Positions 54,292-63,177 of a DNA stretch of 64,000 nt are shown here, piece by piece; the first letter of the stretch is position 1, and every line of letters begins with the position of its first letter. The stretch covers positions 1 to 64,000 of the forward strand of contig CBFCZV010000008.1 of assembly GCA_965602855.1 (NCBI GenBank), in the 5' to 3' direction. The notes below the pieces were generated by a model, which worked only from the letters and a program-made list of their open reading frames with translations, did not search any database and was not told the origin of the DNA. The stretch is from LH-M37 sp965602855 (GTDB lineage: Bacteria > Pseudomonadota > Gammaproteobacteria > SZUA-229). Both the position numbers and the translations under genes were made by a program.

Positions 54292-54834
54292 CTACTCAGC
54301 GTTTAATTCTTCGATCGTACGATTCTGGTTCGTGTAGATGCAGATGTCACCGGCAATTGCCAGACTCTTTTCTACGATGTCACGCGCGGTCATCTCAGTG
54401 TTATCAAACAGGGCACGCGCAGCAGACTGAGCATAGGGTCCGCCTGAGCCGATAGCAATTAAGTCATCGTGGGTGTCAATCACATCACCTGTACCGGAAA
54501 CCAGCAGTGAGTGTTCATGATCGGCCACGATCAACATGGCTTCCAGCTTGCGGAGCATGCGGTCTGTGCGCCAGTCTTTGGCTAACTCAACAGCGGCACG
54601 TTTTAAATGTCCGCTATGGCGCTCCATCATGCCTTCAAATCTTTCCAGCAGAGTAAAAGCATCGGCGGTTGCACCAGCAAAACCCACCACCACTTTATCG
54701 TGATAGACCTTGCGAACTTTAGTGGCATTGCCCTTCATGACAGTATTTCCCAGGGTAACCTGGCCATCACCACCGACGACGACTTTGCCGCCACGGCGCA
54801 CTGTTAAGATGGTTGTACCGTGAAATGTTTCCAC
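54292..54834 (-). CDS. hslV: HslV peptidase subunit
   Basis: A 180-residue threonine peptidase. A short propeptide (METFHG) precedes the mature N-terminal Thr of TTILTVRRGGKVVVGGDGQV. Other family motifs are KVRKVYHDKVVVGFAGATADA, RTDRMLRKLEAMLIVAD and DDLIAIGSGGPYAQSAARAL. It starts at GTG with a GGAG site six bases upstream. It forms the two-ring core that HslU feeds. I looked for a heat-shock promoter upstream but found only an incomplete CCCCTCT element. Confidence 0.97.
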   Translation of the reverse strand: METFHGTTILTVRRGGKVVVGGDGQVTLGNTVMKGNATKVRKVYHDKVVVGFAGATADAFTLLERFEGMMERHSGHLKRAAVELAKDWRTDRMLRKLEAMLIVADHEHSLLVSGTGDVIDTHDDLIAIGSGGPYAQSAARALFDNTEMTARDIVEKSLAIAGDICIYTNQNRTIEELNAE

Positions 54835-54892
54835 GCCAAACTCCGGTAATCTTTAAGAGGGGTGATTTTACACGAAACGCTGGCTTGAAAGG

Positions 54893-55810
54893 CTACTTAC
54901 GCGACCTCGGATGCGCCTTATCATAAACCCCAGCCAGATGCTGAAAATCCAGATGAGTATAAATTTGGGTGGTGCTCAGATTGGCATGACCCAGCAATTC
55001 CTGCACAGCACGCAGGTCGCCGGAGGATTCCAGAATATGTGAAGCAAAAGAGTGCCTCAGCATGTGCGGATAAGCATTGCTGTCCAGACCCTGCTTTACA
55101 GCCCATTTTTTTAGCCGTTGCTGCACGCTTCGGTTGCCGATACGCGTGCCTCTTTTGCTCAGGAACAATGCTGTTTCTTCCTGTTTGAGCAATGCGGCTC
55201 TGTCTTTCAGCCAGACTTTTAGCGCTGCGGTAGCTTTTTTTCCAAAGGGTATGCGTCTTTGTTTATTGCCTTTACCGGTGACTGTGAGTATCTGCTGCTG
55301 CCAGTCGATATCCGCCAGATTCAAGCCGGTCAGTTCGGACAGACGCAAACCACAGCCGTATAACAATTCCATCATGGCATGATCCCTGCGCGCCAATGGA
55401 TCATCATCTGGCATGGCCAGCAGATGATTAAGCTGATCAACGCCCAGCGTTTCGGGCAGGCGTTTGGGTGATTTTGGCGCGGGCACACCATCTACCGGAT
55501 TATTTTCTAATCCATAATGACGGCATAGATAATTAAACAGGGTTCGCACCGCTGACAGTCGCCGCTGCAAGCTTCGACCAGACAGGCTTTTGCGGTGTTG
55601 TGTGGCGACAAAGCGCCTGACGAATGCCTCGTCGATCTCTGCCCAGACAGTTTGATCGTGCTCTGTGCAAAATTGGCTGAATGCCTGAATATCACGCCGA
55701 TAGGCGGACAGGGTGTGTTTTGAATATTTGCGTTCGGATTCGAGATATATGAAAAAACGCGCTATATGGCTTTGCCATTCGGACGCACTGGAATCCTGTG
55801 CTTGGCTCAT
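54893..55810 (-). CDS. xerC: tyrosine recombinase XerC
   Basis: A 305-residue site-specific recombinase that resolves chromosome dimers at dif with XerD. There is an N-terminal SAM-like DNA-binding domain (residues 10-100; YLESERKYSKHTLSAYRRDI) and a catalytic domain with Arg in GCGLRLSELTGL, Lys in TGKGNKQRRIPF, HMLRHSFASHIL (HxxR), LLGHANLSTTQIYTHLD (His and the Tyr nucleophile). It follows DUF484 by 5 bases in the classical dapF-DUF484-xerC order. Confidence 0.97.
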   Translation of the reverse strand: MSQAQDSSASEWQSHIARFFIYLESERKYSKHTLSAYRRDIQAFSQFCTEHDQTVWAEIDEAFVRRFVATQHRKSLSGRSLQRRLSAVRTLFNYLCRHYGLENNPVDGVPAPKSPKRLPETLGVDQLNHLLAMPDDDPLARRDHAMMELLYGCGLRLSELTGLNLADIDWQQQILTVTGKGNKQRRIPFGKKATAALKVWLKDRAALLKQEETALFLSKRGTRIGNRSVQQRLKKWAVKQGLDSNAYPHMLRHSFASHILESSGDLRAVQELLGHANLSTTQIYTHLDFQHLAGVYDKAHPRSRK

Positions 55811-55815
55811 GGGGG

Positions 55816-56535
55816 CTATTTTTCCAGATGCACTGCGAGCGCCGCACTCACCAGCTCACCCATCTGACTCAAAAATTCGGTGCCCATGGACTTCTGGAAA
55901 CGATCTGCTTCACGACTACCCAGACCTAACAAACCTAAATCTGCACCTGCCACCAGCGGAATCACCGATGCCGATGCAATTTCTTTGGCCTTATCACCAA
56001 ACAGGAAAATATTTTGATCTGCTGAGCTACGGCCACAAACCGGGTTCTTCTGCTTGAGCATGGTCGAGAACTGGTTCAGCGCTTCTGCATCTGTAGCCAC
56101 GAACAATCCGGGGTGTTTTTCTGCCAGTTCGCTGTTATCTGAAAATAATTTAATGTCCGCAAACTCGGCTTTGAGTTCATTTTTTAATTCATCCAGCACC
56201 ACGCTGATGACATCAACCAGATCACGCGCTCCCAGTAAATTGATCGCTATTCGATGCCGACTGTTAGCCAGACGATCATTGGTTCGGGCAATATCCATCA
56301 ATTCACGCAGGCGGTCTTCACCCGCTTTCAATTTTTCCCGTAAAACACCGACCTGACGCTCGATCAACGAAACAGCGCCTTCAGTTTGATGGGTAATTTC
56401 CAGTTCCGTCAAAAGCTCGGGGTGGCGCTTAAAAATATCGCCATTCTCCTTGAGCAATGCGATTAATTGCAGCTCATCGGCCAGTTTTTCTTCCTGCTCG
56501 GTGGTCTGTTGAGACCGTTCTGTTTGTGTAGTCAC
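55816..56535 (-). CDS. DUF484 family protein (GAF-like)
   Basis: A 239-residue protein with an N-terminal helical segment (ENGDIFKRHPELLTELEITH), a short coiled coil (about 60-85), and a GAF-like domain ending SLGLLGLGSREADRFQKSMG-like (here DLGLLGLGSREADRFQ) and TEFLSQMGELVSAAL. DUF484 genes sit between dapF and xerC in many gammaproteobacteria. The function is not known. Its ATG overlaps the dapF stop by 4 bases. Confidence 0.93.
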   Translation of the reverse strand: MTTQTERSQQTTEQEEKLADELQLIALLKENGDIFKRHPELLTELEITHQTEGAVSLIERQVGVLREKLKAGEDRLRELMDIARTNDRLANSRHRIAINLLGARDLVDVISVVLDELKNELKAEFADIKLFSDNSELAEKHPGLFVATDAEALNQFSTMLKQKNPVCGRSSADQNIFLFGDKAKEIASASVIPLVAGADLGLLGLGSREADRFQKSMGTEFLSQMGELVSAALAVHLEK

Positions 56536-57362
56536 AGTTCTATTTGCCCTTTATATACATTTTCTGCTGGCCCCGTCATCATCAGATGAGATCCCACTCC
56601 CGGCCAATAAATTGTTAAATCTCCGCCTCGCAGCTCAACTTGCACACGTTCATCGAGGAGGCGATTTTTAATACCTACCGCTACCGCAGCGCAAGCTCCA
56701 GTTCCGCAGGCCATGGTCTCACCCGCACCCCGTTCATAAACACGTAAACGGATATTGCTGCGATCTTCCACTTCCATAAAGCCAACATTAACACGCTGCG
56801 GAAACCGTGGGTGGCTCTCAATAGCTGAACCCAGTGCCTGAACAGGTGCTTCATTCACTAATTCCACCAGCAATACGGCGTGCGGATTTCCCATGGATAC
56901 AGCACCTATAGCATATTTCTCATCATTAACCACTAGTTCGTGGTATTCCGGCGAGCCCTCAGCCTCAAAAGGCAGGCTTGTCGGATCAAAATTTGGCTCT
57001 CCCATATCCACAGTGACACGACCATCGTCTTCCAGTTGCAAGTGAATTAAACCCGCTTTTGTCTCTACCGGGATGTTTTCACTGTCGGTCAGGCCTTCAT
57101 CTACGACAAACCGCGCAAAGCAACGCGCACCATTGCCACATTGCTCCACTTCACCTCCATCAGCATTAAAGATGCGATAGTAAAATTCTGCATCTTCTCT
57201 TTCACTATTTTCTACCAGCAACAACTGATCACAGCCCACACCAAAATGCCGATTCGAAATATGACGGATTTGCTCTCGAGTTAGGGCTATCTTCTGATTA
57301 ATGGCATCAATAACAACGAAGTCATTACCCACACCCTGCATCTTTGTGAAGTTTATTTGCAT
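56532..57362 (-). CDS. dapF: diaminopimelate epimerase
   Basis: A 276-residue cofactor-free epimerase converting LL- to meso-diaminopimelate for lysine and peptidoglycan. The two catalytic Cys are in QCGNGARCFARFV and ACGTGACAAVAV. Other motifs are FTKMQGVGNDFVVID and VSMGNPHAVLLVE. Normal length. It is separated from lysA, its usual neighbour, by a rhodanese gene, a small acidic-protein gene and a terminator, so it must have its own promoter in the 50 bases upstream. Confidence 0.98.
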   Translation of the reverse strand: MQINFTKMQGVGNDFVVIDAINQKIALTREQIRHISNRHFGVGCDQLLLVENSEREDAEFYYRIFNADGGEVEQCGNGARCFARFVVDEGLTDSENIPVETKAGLIHLQLEDDGRVTVDMGEPNFDPTSLPFEAEGSPEYHELVVNDEKYAIGAVSMGNPHAVLLVELVNEAPVQALGSAIESHPRFPQRVNVGFMEVEDRSNIRLRVYERGAGETMACGTGACAAVAVGIKNRLLDERVQVELRGGDLTIYWPGVGSHLMMTGPAENVYKGQIEL

Positions 57363-57409
57363 GCTGCTAGCATACCCACGACTCGGCTTTTGTACCAGCC
57401 CATAAAACG

Positions 57410-57441
57410 AAAAAGGCCGCTCTGAAACAGAGCGGCCTTTT
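57410..57441 (-). terminator. rho-independent terminator after the exported rhodanese
   Basis: A 10-bp stem GGCCGCTCTG/CAGAGCGGCC with an AAA loop, flanked by A and T runs (T-rich on both outgoing strands). It lies 36 bases beyond the rhodanese stop and upstream of dapF, so it isolates the two transcripts. Confidence 0.9.
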
Positions 57442-57476
57442 GTTCAGTCTTATCTGGAAAATCCAGATGCGCTGCC

Positions 57477-58136
57477 TTATTTACCAGATTTACCAGATAC
57501 AGTACTCAAACCCAGAACTTCCCAGTCCTGCATACCACCACGGTACCATTTGATTTTGTTCGCTGGGTAACCCATCTTCAACAGGCTCTTAATGTTATTA
57601 GGTGATTGACCACACCACATACCATTACAGAACATCACCAAAGTCTTAGCTTTAGAGAAATCACGACTATCTTCATCACCACCAACATTAAATTTTTCTT
57701 CCATAATGTCGCCGATTGAAATCGCGTCAGCTTTCGATGCGTTCAACTTGGTCCACGGGATATTAATTGAACCAGGAATAGTACCTTTTTTTGTCCAATC
57801 CGGTGTACGTGAATCAATCACCAGAATTGTACCATCACCATTTGCCATCTTTGACAGATAATCCATCACTTCAAGCTCAGCAATAGTTTCAACACCCGGT
57901 GCTAACACCATTGGCTGAATACAAAATGGAGGGCAGGGACGTGAAGTCTTTGCAAAATCCTGTTTAATGGTATTGCCATTATCCTGGTTACGTGTGATTT
58001 TCGTTTTCTTACCGTGGTTAACTACTTCTACGCTCATTACACCTTTAGAAATACCAACGGGTTTACCCGCTGCAAGCACATTTGCTGAAAATGCAAAACT
58101 TGCCGCCACTAAAGATATTGTCATTGTTTTTATCAT
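57477..58136 (-). CDS. exported rhodanese-domain protein with CPPFC motif
   Basis: A 219-residue protein with a signal peptide (residues 1-22, ending VLAAG). Residues 40-60 are a beta-like segment, followed by SRPCPPFCIQPM, a CxxxC motif (C68/C72). The rhodanese domain (about 85-212) has ILVIDSRTPDWTKKGTIPGS and the active-site loop CNGMWCGQ (C170, C175), with a second Cys inside the loop. A redox or sulfur-transfer role in the periplasm is plausible. It lies between lysA and dapF with its own terminator. The small acidic exported protein gene upstream is probably in the same unit. Confidence 0.9.
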   Translation of the reverse strand: MIKTMTISLVAASFAFSANVLAAGKPVGISKGVMSVEVVNHGKKTKITRNQDNGNTIKQDFAKTSRPCPPFCIQPMVLAPGVETIAELEVMDYLSKMANGDGTILVIDSRTPDWTKKGTIPGSINIPWTKLNASKADAISIGDIMEEKFNVGGDEDSRDFSKAKTLVMFCNGMWCGQSPNNIKSLLKMGYPANKIKWYRGGMQDWEVLGLSTVSGKSGK

Positions 58137-58207
58137 TAATCTTCTCCTACTTTCTGGTTTTGTTGTTTCTACACTATTGTTGATTGTTCAAACGAACTCT
58201 CAAAGAA

Positions 58208-58408
58208 TTAATCGCACTCGGGCTCTTCTTCCTCTTCACCTTCTTTTTTTGTTTCATCGCCAGCTTCCTCACCATCCTGTTGAGTCTCAGCAGTTCCTTC
58301 ATCTGCAAAAATAGCACATTCGCGAACAGGTAAATCTACACTTGCCTGTACTGACATAAAAAATAATAAAGAAAAAATAACTACAACTGATTGTACCAAA
58401 CGGCTCAT
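58208..58408 (-). CDS. small exported Glu-rich protein
   Basis: A 66-residue protein starting at the ATG at 58408, with a strong GGGAGGG ribosome-binding site 3-4 bases upstream. Residues 1-22 form a signal peptide (VVVIFSLLFFMSVQASV). The mature part has VRECAIFADEG and ends in a poly-Glu tail, EEEEEPECD, with Cys at residue 30 and near the C-terminus. I do not recognise the family. It is 71 bases upstream of the rhodanese gene and is likely in the same transcript. Confidence 0.65.
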   Translation of the reverse strand: MSRLVQSVVVIFSLLFFMSVQASVDLPVRECAIFADEGTAETQQDGEEAGDETKKEGEEEEEPECD

Positions 58409-58644
58409 ACACCCTCCCACGATACGATTTAAACGAGGCAAAAAACCCTGAGTGACCAATAATACCTTTAAAACAGATTATTTTACAAGCAGGAACTTCA
58501 TACAATAAAAACTAATACTTCACTGACAACGCTATTTTCAAATAACCTCTATATAAAAGGCTTTTCCTAGCTTCATCATTATATAGTTATAGATAAGCAT
58601 ATGATTATATAGTTCCATCACATTAAAAATAATACTTACGACAA

Positions 58645-59898
58645 TTAATTATTATCCACGAGCATAGATTCATCTGAAAATAATTGTTCCATAGTTTCGC
58701 GTTGTCGAACTATCTGCGCACTCTCACCATTCACCATAATTTCAGCCACCCGTGGACGGCTGTTATAGTTTGAACTCATTCCAAAACCATAAGCACCGGA
58801 GGAACGTACTGCAAGATGATCCCCCTGTTGCAAAGCAAACTCACGATTTTTTCCTAAAAAATCACCCGTTTCACAAATCGGGCCGACCACATCATAAACT
58901 TGTGCCGCTTCATTTTCTCTTGGAACTAAAGGCACAATTTCCTGCCAGGCGCTATAGAGTGCTGGTCGTATCAAATCATTCATCGCCGCATCAACAATCG
59001 CAAAGTTATGTTCCTCACCATGTTTTAGATACAAAACTTCGGTGAGCAATACACCCGCATTTCCAGCAATTGCTCTGCCTGGCTCGATAATAATTTCAAC
59101 GTCACGGCCCTGTAATTTTTCGGCCAGTGCTTTAGATAGCTCTGCAGGTTGTGGTGGTTGTTCATCACGATAACAGATACCCAGTCCGCCTCCCAGATCC
59201 AGATGCTGAAGTACGATACCATCATCCGCCAGTCTATCGACCAGCGCAAGCACTCGATCCAGTGCATCGACAAAAGGTGCGACCTCGGTGAGCTGTGAAC
59301 CAATGTGACAGTCAATACCAATCACATTAATTGCATCCATGGTCTGTGCTTTTTTATAAACATTCAGTGCCTGCTCTATCGGAATACCAAATTTATTTTC
59401 TTTCAAACCAGTTGAAATATAGGGATGAGTTTTCGCGTCCACATCTGGATTCACGCGTAAAGAAATAGGAGCTTTAATATTTTTTTGCGCCGCTATCTCA
59501 GCGATCACTTCCAGCTCAGCCTCTGACTCAACATTGAAACAGCGAATACCCACATCCATGGCGCGCTCAATTTCGTCTCTTCTTTTCCCCACACCCGAGA
59601 AAACTATTTTATCGGCTGAACCACCAGCACGCAGCACTCGCTCCAGTTCGCCTACTGAAACAATATCGAAACCTGAGCCCAGTTTGGCCAGCACATTCAA
59701 TACCGCCAGATTCGAATTTGCTTTCACCGCGTAACACACCAGATGCGGATGACCTTGCAGAGCATCATCAAATGCTTTCCAGTGTCGCTCGAGTGTGGCT
59801 CGCGAATACACGTAACAGGGTGAGCCCCATTCTGCGATGTTCGCTTCGAGGTCTACACCCTCTGCAAACAAACGACCGTTCTTGTAGCTAAAATGATC
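58645..59898 (-). CDS. lysA: diaminopimelate decarboxylase
   Basis: A 417-residue PLP enzyme making L-lysine from meso-diaminopimelate. Motifs are YAVKANSNLAVL with the PLP Lys, the HIGSQLTE loop, LDLGGGLGICYRDE, EPGRAIAGNAGVLLTEV, GPICETGDFLG and SSGAYGFGMSSNYNSRPR. I chose GTG at 59898 as the start: AGGAG lies 7 bases upstream, whereas an in-frame ATG at 59916 precedes that site and lacks one of its own. The gene overlaps the end of lptM. Confidence 0.96.
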   Translation of the reverse strand, partial: DHFSYKNGRLFAEGVDLEANIAEWGSPCYVYSRATLERHWKAFDDALQGHPHLVCYAVKANSNLAVLNVLAKLGSGFDIVSVGELERVLRAGGSADKIVFSGVGKRRDEIERAMDVGIRCFNVESEAELEVIAEIAAQKNIKAPISLRVNPDVDAKTHPYISTGLKENKFGIPIEQALNVYKKAQTMDAINVIGIDCHIGSQLTEVAPFVDALDRVLALVDRLADDGIVLQHLDLGGGLGICYRDEQPPQPAELSKALAEKLQGRDVEIIIEPGRAIAGNAGVLLTEVLYLKHGEEHNFAIVDAAMNDLIRPALYSAWQEIVPLVPRENEAAQVYDVVGPICETGDFLGKNREFALQQGDHLAVRSSGAYGFGMSSNYNSRPRVAEIMVNGESAQIVRQRETMEQLFSDESMLVDNN

Positions 59899-60052
59899 CA
59901 CGATTTGTCTCCTCATTATTCAACGCAATACTTTGCAGTGATGTTTTTTCAGCAGCGGCACCCTGTTCTGCATCCGGCAAATAGAGCGCACCTGTTTTCC
60001 CACAGGCCGAAACAAATAGCATTATTATCAGGGGCATTAATAAATGATTCAT
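59888..60052 (-). CDS. lptM: LptM-like small lipoprotein
   Basis: A 54-residue lipoprotein. The signal peptide ends in the lipobox VSACGKTGALYLPD, which matches the LPS-assembly-associated LptM/YifL family (ACGxxGPLYLP). LptM helps the LptD/E translocon mature in Escherichia coli. The start is the ATG at 60052; the stop at 59888-59890 lies inside the lysA start region, an 11-base overlap. Gene order lptM-lysA is conserved in gammaproteobacteria. Confidence 0.88.
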   Translation of the reverse strand: MNHLLMPLIIMLFVSACGKTGALYLPDAEQGAAAEKTSLQSIALNNEETNRGSF

Positions 60053-60157
60053 CAATTTTTCTTCTGGATTATTTATGTTTTGTATTAAGGGCTAGATTAT
60101 TGCAATATTCCCCGCTAATTTATACCTTCCCAACAAATAACATGAGCACAGCAAAAT

Positions 60158-60823
60158 ATGCTTGAACTCGATGCCATTGTACTAGAAACAGGAACCAGCC
60201 CCGATGCCGCTGTTATCTGGCTGCATGGCCTGGGCGCTGATGGCAATGACTTTGCCCCCATTATCCCGCAACTAAATTTGCCCGCTGAGCTATCTATCCG
60301 TTTCATTTTCCCCCATGCACCGGTTCGTCCTATCACTCTCAATCAAGGCTCTCAGATGCCTGGCTGGTACGACCTCACTAGCCTGCATATCGATAATGAT
60401 GAAGACGAGGCCGGTATCAACGAATCTAGTCGCGCTATTCACGCTCTTTGCCAAAAACAGGAATCCTTGGGTATCGCATCTGAACGCATCATTCTGGCGG
60501 GCTTTTCTCAGGGTGGTGCCATTGCCCTGCACTGCGGTCTCAACTACAGCTCTCCTTTGGGTGGCATTATGGCGCTCTCTACCTATTTACCTCGCTGCTG
60601 TGATCTAGACAATAAAACCAATCAGGCCATCGATATCTTTATGGCGCACGGCCAGCAGGATGATGTGCTCAATCCCAATTTTGGCAATTTAAGCCGTCAA
60701 CGTCTAGAAAAATCCGGATATAGCGTTAAATGGCACGAATATGACATGCCACACAGTGTCTCAGCGGAGGAAATCCAGGATATTCGAAACTGGCTAATTC
60801 AAAATCTTGACTCAAAGGTCTAA
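60158..60823 (+). CDS. alpha/beta-hydrolase carboxylesterase
   Basis: A 221-residue esterase of the phospholipase/carboxylesterase (YpfH/EstB) family. Motifs are VIWLHGLGADGNDFAPII, FPHAPVRPITLNQGSQMPGW, the nucleophilic elbow ILAGFSQGGAIALHCG with catalytic Ser, IFMAHGQQDDVLNP (Asp) and YDMPHSVSAEEI (His). It probably hydrolyses short-chain esters. It is divergent from lptM-lysA across 105 bases and precedes a small conserved gene. Confidence 0.93.
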   Translation: MLELDAIVLETGTSPDAAVIWLHGLGADGNDFAPIIPQLNLPAELSIRFIFPHAPVRPITLNQGSQMPGWYDLTSLHIDNDEDEAGINESSRAIHALCQKQESLGIASERIILAGFSQGGAIALHCGLNYSSPLGGIMALSTYLPRCCDLDNKTNQAIDIFMAHGQQDDVLNPNFGNLSRQRLEKSGYSVKWHEYDMPHSVSAEEIQDIRNWLIQNLDSKV

Positions 60824-60869
60824 AGATTTTTCACCATCGCATGCTATTATTAACACCACGGCAGCACAT

Positions 60870-61226
60870 ATGAAAGATAAAGACATTACTTTAAGCTTGG
60901 GTATTAAACCCGCAGAGCCTCTCTGGAAAATCGCACCCACCCGCGATGAGGATGGCAATCGGGTCAGCGATTTGTTGATGATAATCCCCAAACTTAAATC
61001 CAGGCCCAAACATCATATACAGAACACCCTGTCCGAAATCGAAGCTGCGCTCAATCAATTCAAACATCTGGTACTGTTTGCCAATGTTGATATGAAACTG
61101 AATACCTTATGGGTATCATTCAAGGCAGAGCCCGGTTTGTTTGCAAAAATCACCGCCAACTTAAAACTACACGTTCCTGAAGCCATGATTGTCGGTGACA
61201 TGTATAATCCCATAAATAATAAATAA
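60870..61226 (+). CDS. conserved small protein, unknown
   Basis: A 118-residue soluble protein starting MKDKDITLSLGIKPAEPLWK. The middle is basic (LMIIPKLKSRPKHHIQNTL) and the rest looks like an alpha/beta fold with LVLFANVDMKLNTLWVSF. I do not recognise the family. A longer frame from TTG at 60807 would overlap the esterase gene by 17 bases; the ATG at 60870 gives the expected start, though its ribosome-binding site is weak. It lies between the esterase and Hpt genes on the same strand. Confidence 0.7.
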   Translation: MKDKDITLSLGIKPAEPLWKIAPTRDEDGNRVSDLLMIIPKLKSRPKHHIQNTLSEIEAALNQFKHLVLFANVDMKLNTLWVSFKAEPGLFAKITANLKLHVPEAMIVGDMYNPINNK

Positions 61227-61244
61227 AATAATTTCGAGATACGT

Positions 61245-61595
61245 ATGAGTGAATCACCAATAGATTTAAATGCTTATAATGAAATGAAAGACCTCATGGA
61301 AGAAGTGCTGCCCGAGCTACTGACCACTTTTGTGGAATATATGCCTGAACAGCTCAATGACTTAAATAAGGCTATTAGTGATGGCAATCCGGATCTGCTT
61401 TTTGGCATTGCACATCGCATGAAAAGCTCCTGTAACAGTCTGGGCGCGCTGGGTCTGGCCAAGATTGCCGAAAGCATCGAAATGATCGGTCGCGGCGGAA
61501 GCATCGAAGGTGCCAGTGAAATAGCGCCTAAATTTGCCGAGCAGCTCGACGAAGTAATAGGCTTTTTCAAACAGGAACTGGAAAGTCTAAGCTAG
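61245..61595 (+). CDS. Hpt-domain phosphotransfer protein
   Basis: A 116-residue single-domain histidine phosphotransfer protein. The phospho-accepting motif is FGIAHRMKSSCNSLGALGL (His near residue 58), within a four-helix bundle (PELLTTFVEYMPEQLNDL, ALGLAKIAESIEMIGRGG). It would relay phosphate from a hybrid kinase to a response regulator. No partner kinase is adjacent apart from the AlgZ-like kinase 1.6 kb away on the far side of argH, which is of a different class. Its stop overlaps the argH stop region, the genes being convergent. Confidence 0.9.
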   Translation: MSESPIDLNAYNEMKDLMEEVLPELLTTFVEYMPEQLNDLNKAISDGNPDLLFGIAHRMKSSCNSLGALGLAKIAESIEMIGRGGSIEGASEIAPKFAEQLDEVIGFFKQELESLS

Positions 61596-62995
61596 ACCCG
61601 TTTACCGGCTTCAACCACCGCTTTGCGTACCTGATCAGGTGCTGTACCGCCAATATGATTGCGTGCAGCCACCGAACCTTCCAGTGTCAGCACGTCAAAA
61701 ACATCCTCGCTAATCATTGCTGAGAAATCCTGTAATTCTTCCAGGCTCAACTCGCTGAGATCCAGTTCTTTTTCCAGCGCTACCGCCACCGCGCTGCCAA
61801 CTACTTCGTGGGCATCACGGAAAGGCAAGCCTTTACGAACCAGATAATCAGCCAGATCGGTCGCTGTTGAAAACCCCTGTTTTGCTGCTGCATACATATT
61901 CGCGTGCTTACATTCAATCGCCGGCACCATATCAGCAAAGGCACGCAATGAACCCAATACCGTATCTAACGTATCAAATAGTGGCTCCTTATCTTCCTGA
62001 TTGTCTTTGTTGTAAGCCAGAGGCTGGGATTTCATCAGGGTCAGCAGACTGACCAAATTACCGTTAACACGCCCAGTTTTACCACGCACCAGTTCTGGAA
62101 CATCGGGATTTTTTTTCTGCGGCATGATTGATGAGCCGGTGCAGAAACGATCCGGCAGATCGATAAAATTAAACTGCGCTGAAGACCAGATCACCAGCTC
62201 CTCGGACATACGCGATAGATGCGTCATCAGCATCGCCGAGGCTGAACAGAACTCGATAGCAAAGTCCCTATCACTCACCGCATCCAGTGAATTAGTCATG
62301 GGTGCATCAAAACCCAACTCCTTTGCAGTAAAATTTCTATCAATCGGATAACTTGTTCCCGCCAGTGCCGCAGCGCCCAAAGGAGACATATTCATACGAT
62401 CACGACAATCTTCAAAACGCGAAACATCGCGCGCGACCATTTCAAACCAGGCCAGAATATGGTGACCAAATGTCACTGGCTGCGCCACCTGTAAATGAGT
62501 AAAGCCCGGCATAATGGTGTCGGCTTCTTTTTCGGCCAGTTCAAGCATACCCTGCTGCAGTCTTTTTGCTTCGTCGATCACGTATGCAATGTGCTCACGC
62601 AGATAGAGACGGATATCGGTCGCCACCTGGTCATTACGCGAACGCCCCGTGTGCAAACGTTTACCCGCGTCACCAATAATGGCGGTCAAACGCGCTTCGA
62701 TATTCATATGTACATCTTCAAGCGCCACTGACCATTCAAATTCACCTGCTTCAATTTCCTGCTCGACCTGATCCAGACCTTTTAAAATTGCAGACAAATC
62801 ATCATCAGATAACACCGCCACTTTGTTCAGCATACGAGCATGAGCGCGTGAGCCGGCGATGTCCTGTTTATACATTCTCTGGTCAAATTGCACTGAAGCC
62901 GTAAATGCCTCGACAAAAGCATCGGTTTGCTCACTGAATCTTCCACCCCAGGATTGATTTACTTTTGCTGGTTTTTTCTGATCTTCTGCACTCAT
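61592..62995 (-). CDS. argH: argininosuccinate lyase
   Basis: A 467-residue enzyme of arginine synthesis that splits argininosuccinate to arginine and fumarate. Motifs are WGGRFSEQTDAFVEAFTAS, ALEDVHMNIEARL, LHTGRSRNDQVATDIRLYLR, MPGFTHLQVAQPVTFGHH and the signature GSSIMPQKKNPD. Length is normal. It is divergent from the AlgZ-like kinase, an arrangement also seen in Pseudomonas (argH next to algZ-algR). Confidence 0.98.
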   Translation of the reverse strand: MSAEDQKKPAKVNQSWGGRFSEQTDAFVEAFTASVQFDQRMYKQDIAGSRAHARMLNKVAVLSDDDLSAILKGLDQVEQEIEAGEFEWSVALEDVHMNIEARLTAIIGDAGKRLHTGRSRNDQVATDIRLYLREHIAYVIDEAKRLQQGMLELAEKEADTIMPGFTHLQVAQPVTFGHHILAWFEMVARDVSRFEDCRDRMNMSPLGAAALAGTSYPIDRNFTAKELGFDAPMTNSLDAVSDRDFAIEFCSASAMLMTHLSRMSEELVIWSSAQFNFIDLPDRFCTGSSIMPQKKNPDVPELVRGKTGRVNGNLVSLLTLMKSQPLAYNKDNQEDKEPLFDTLDTVLGSLRAFADMVPAIECKHANMYAAAKQGFSTATDLADYLVRKGLPFRDAHEVVGSAVAVALEKELDLSELSLEELQDFSAMISEDVFDVLTLEGSVAARNHIGGTAPDQVRKAVVEAGKRV

Positions 62996-63177
62996 AACGA
63001 TATCTGCTTAATACGGTTTGTTAACTGTGTTTATATGCTCAGGATAACAATACCTGAACAGCTCATAATGCGAGTATATCAGGGATGTTGGAGCTAAATC
63101 CGCCCACAACCGTAACTTTCCTAATCAACCCTGCTTTTCACTTGCAATCTGCTTCTGCTCAACTATCTCTAGTAGGC

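Noticed and set aside
54835..54892. sigma-32 heat-shock promoter before hslV
   Set aside because: A CCCCTCT stretch is present but no CTTGAA -35 element occurs at the right distance on the minus strand.
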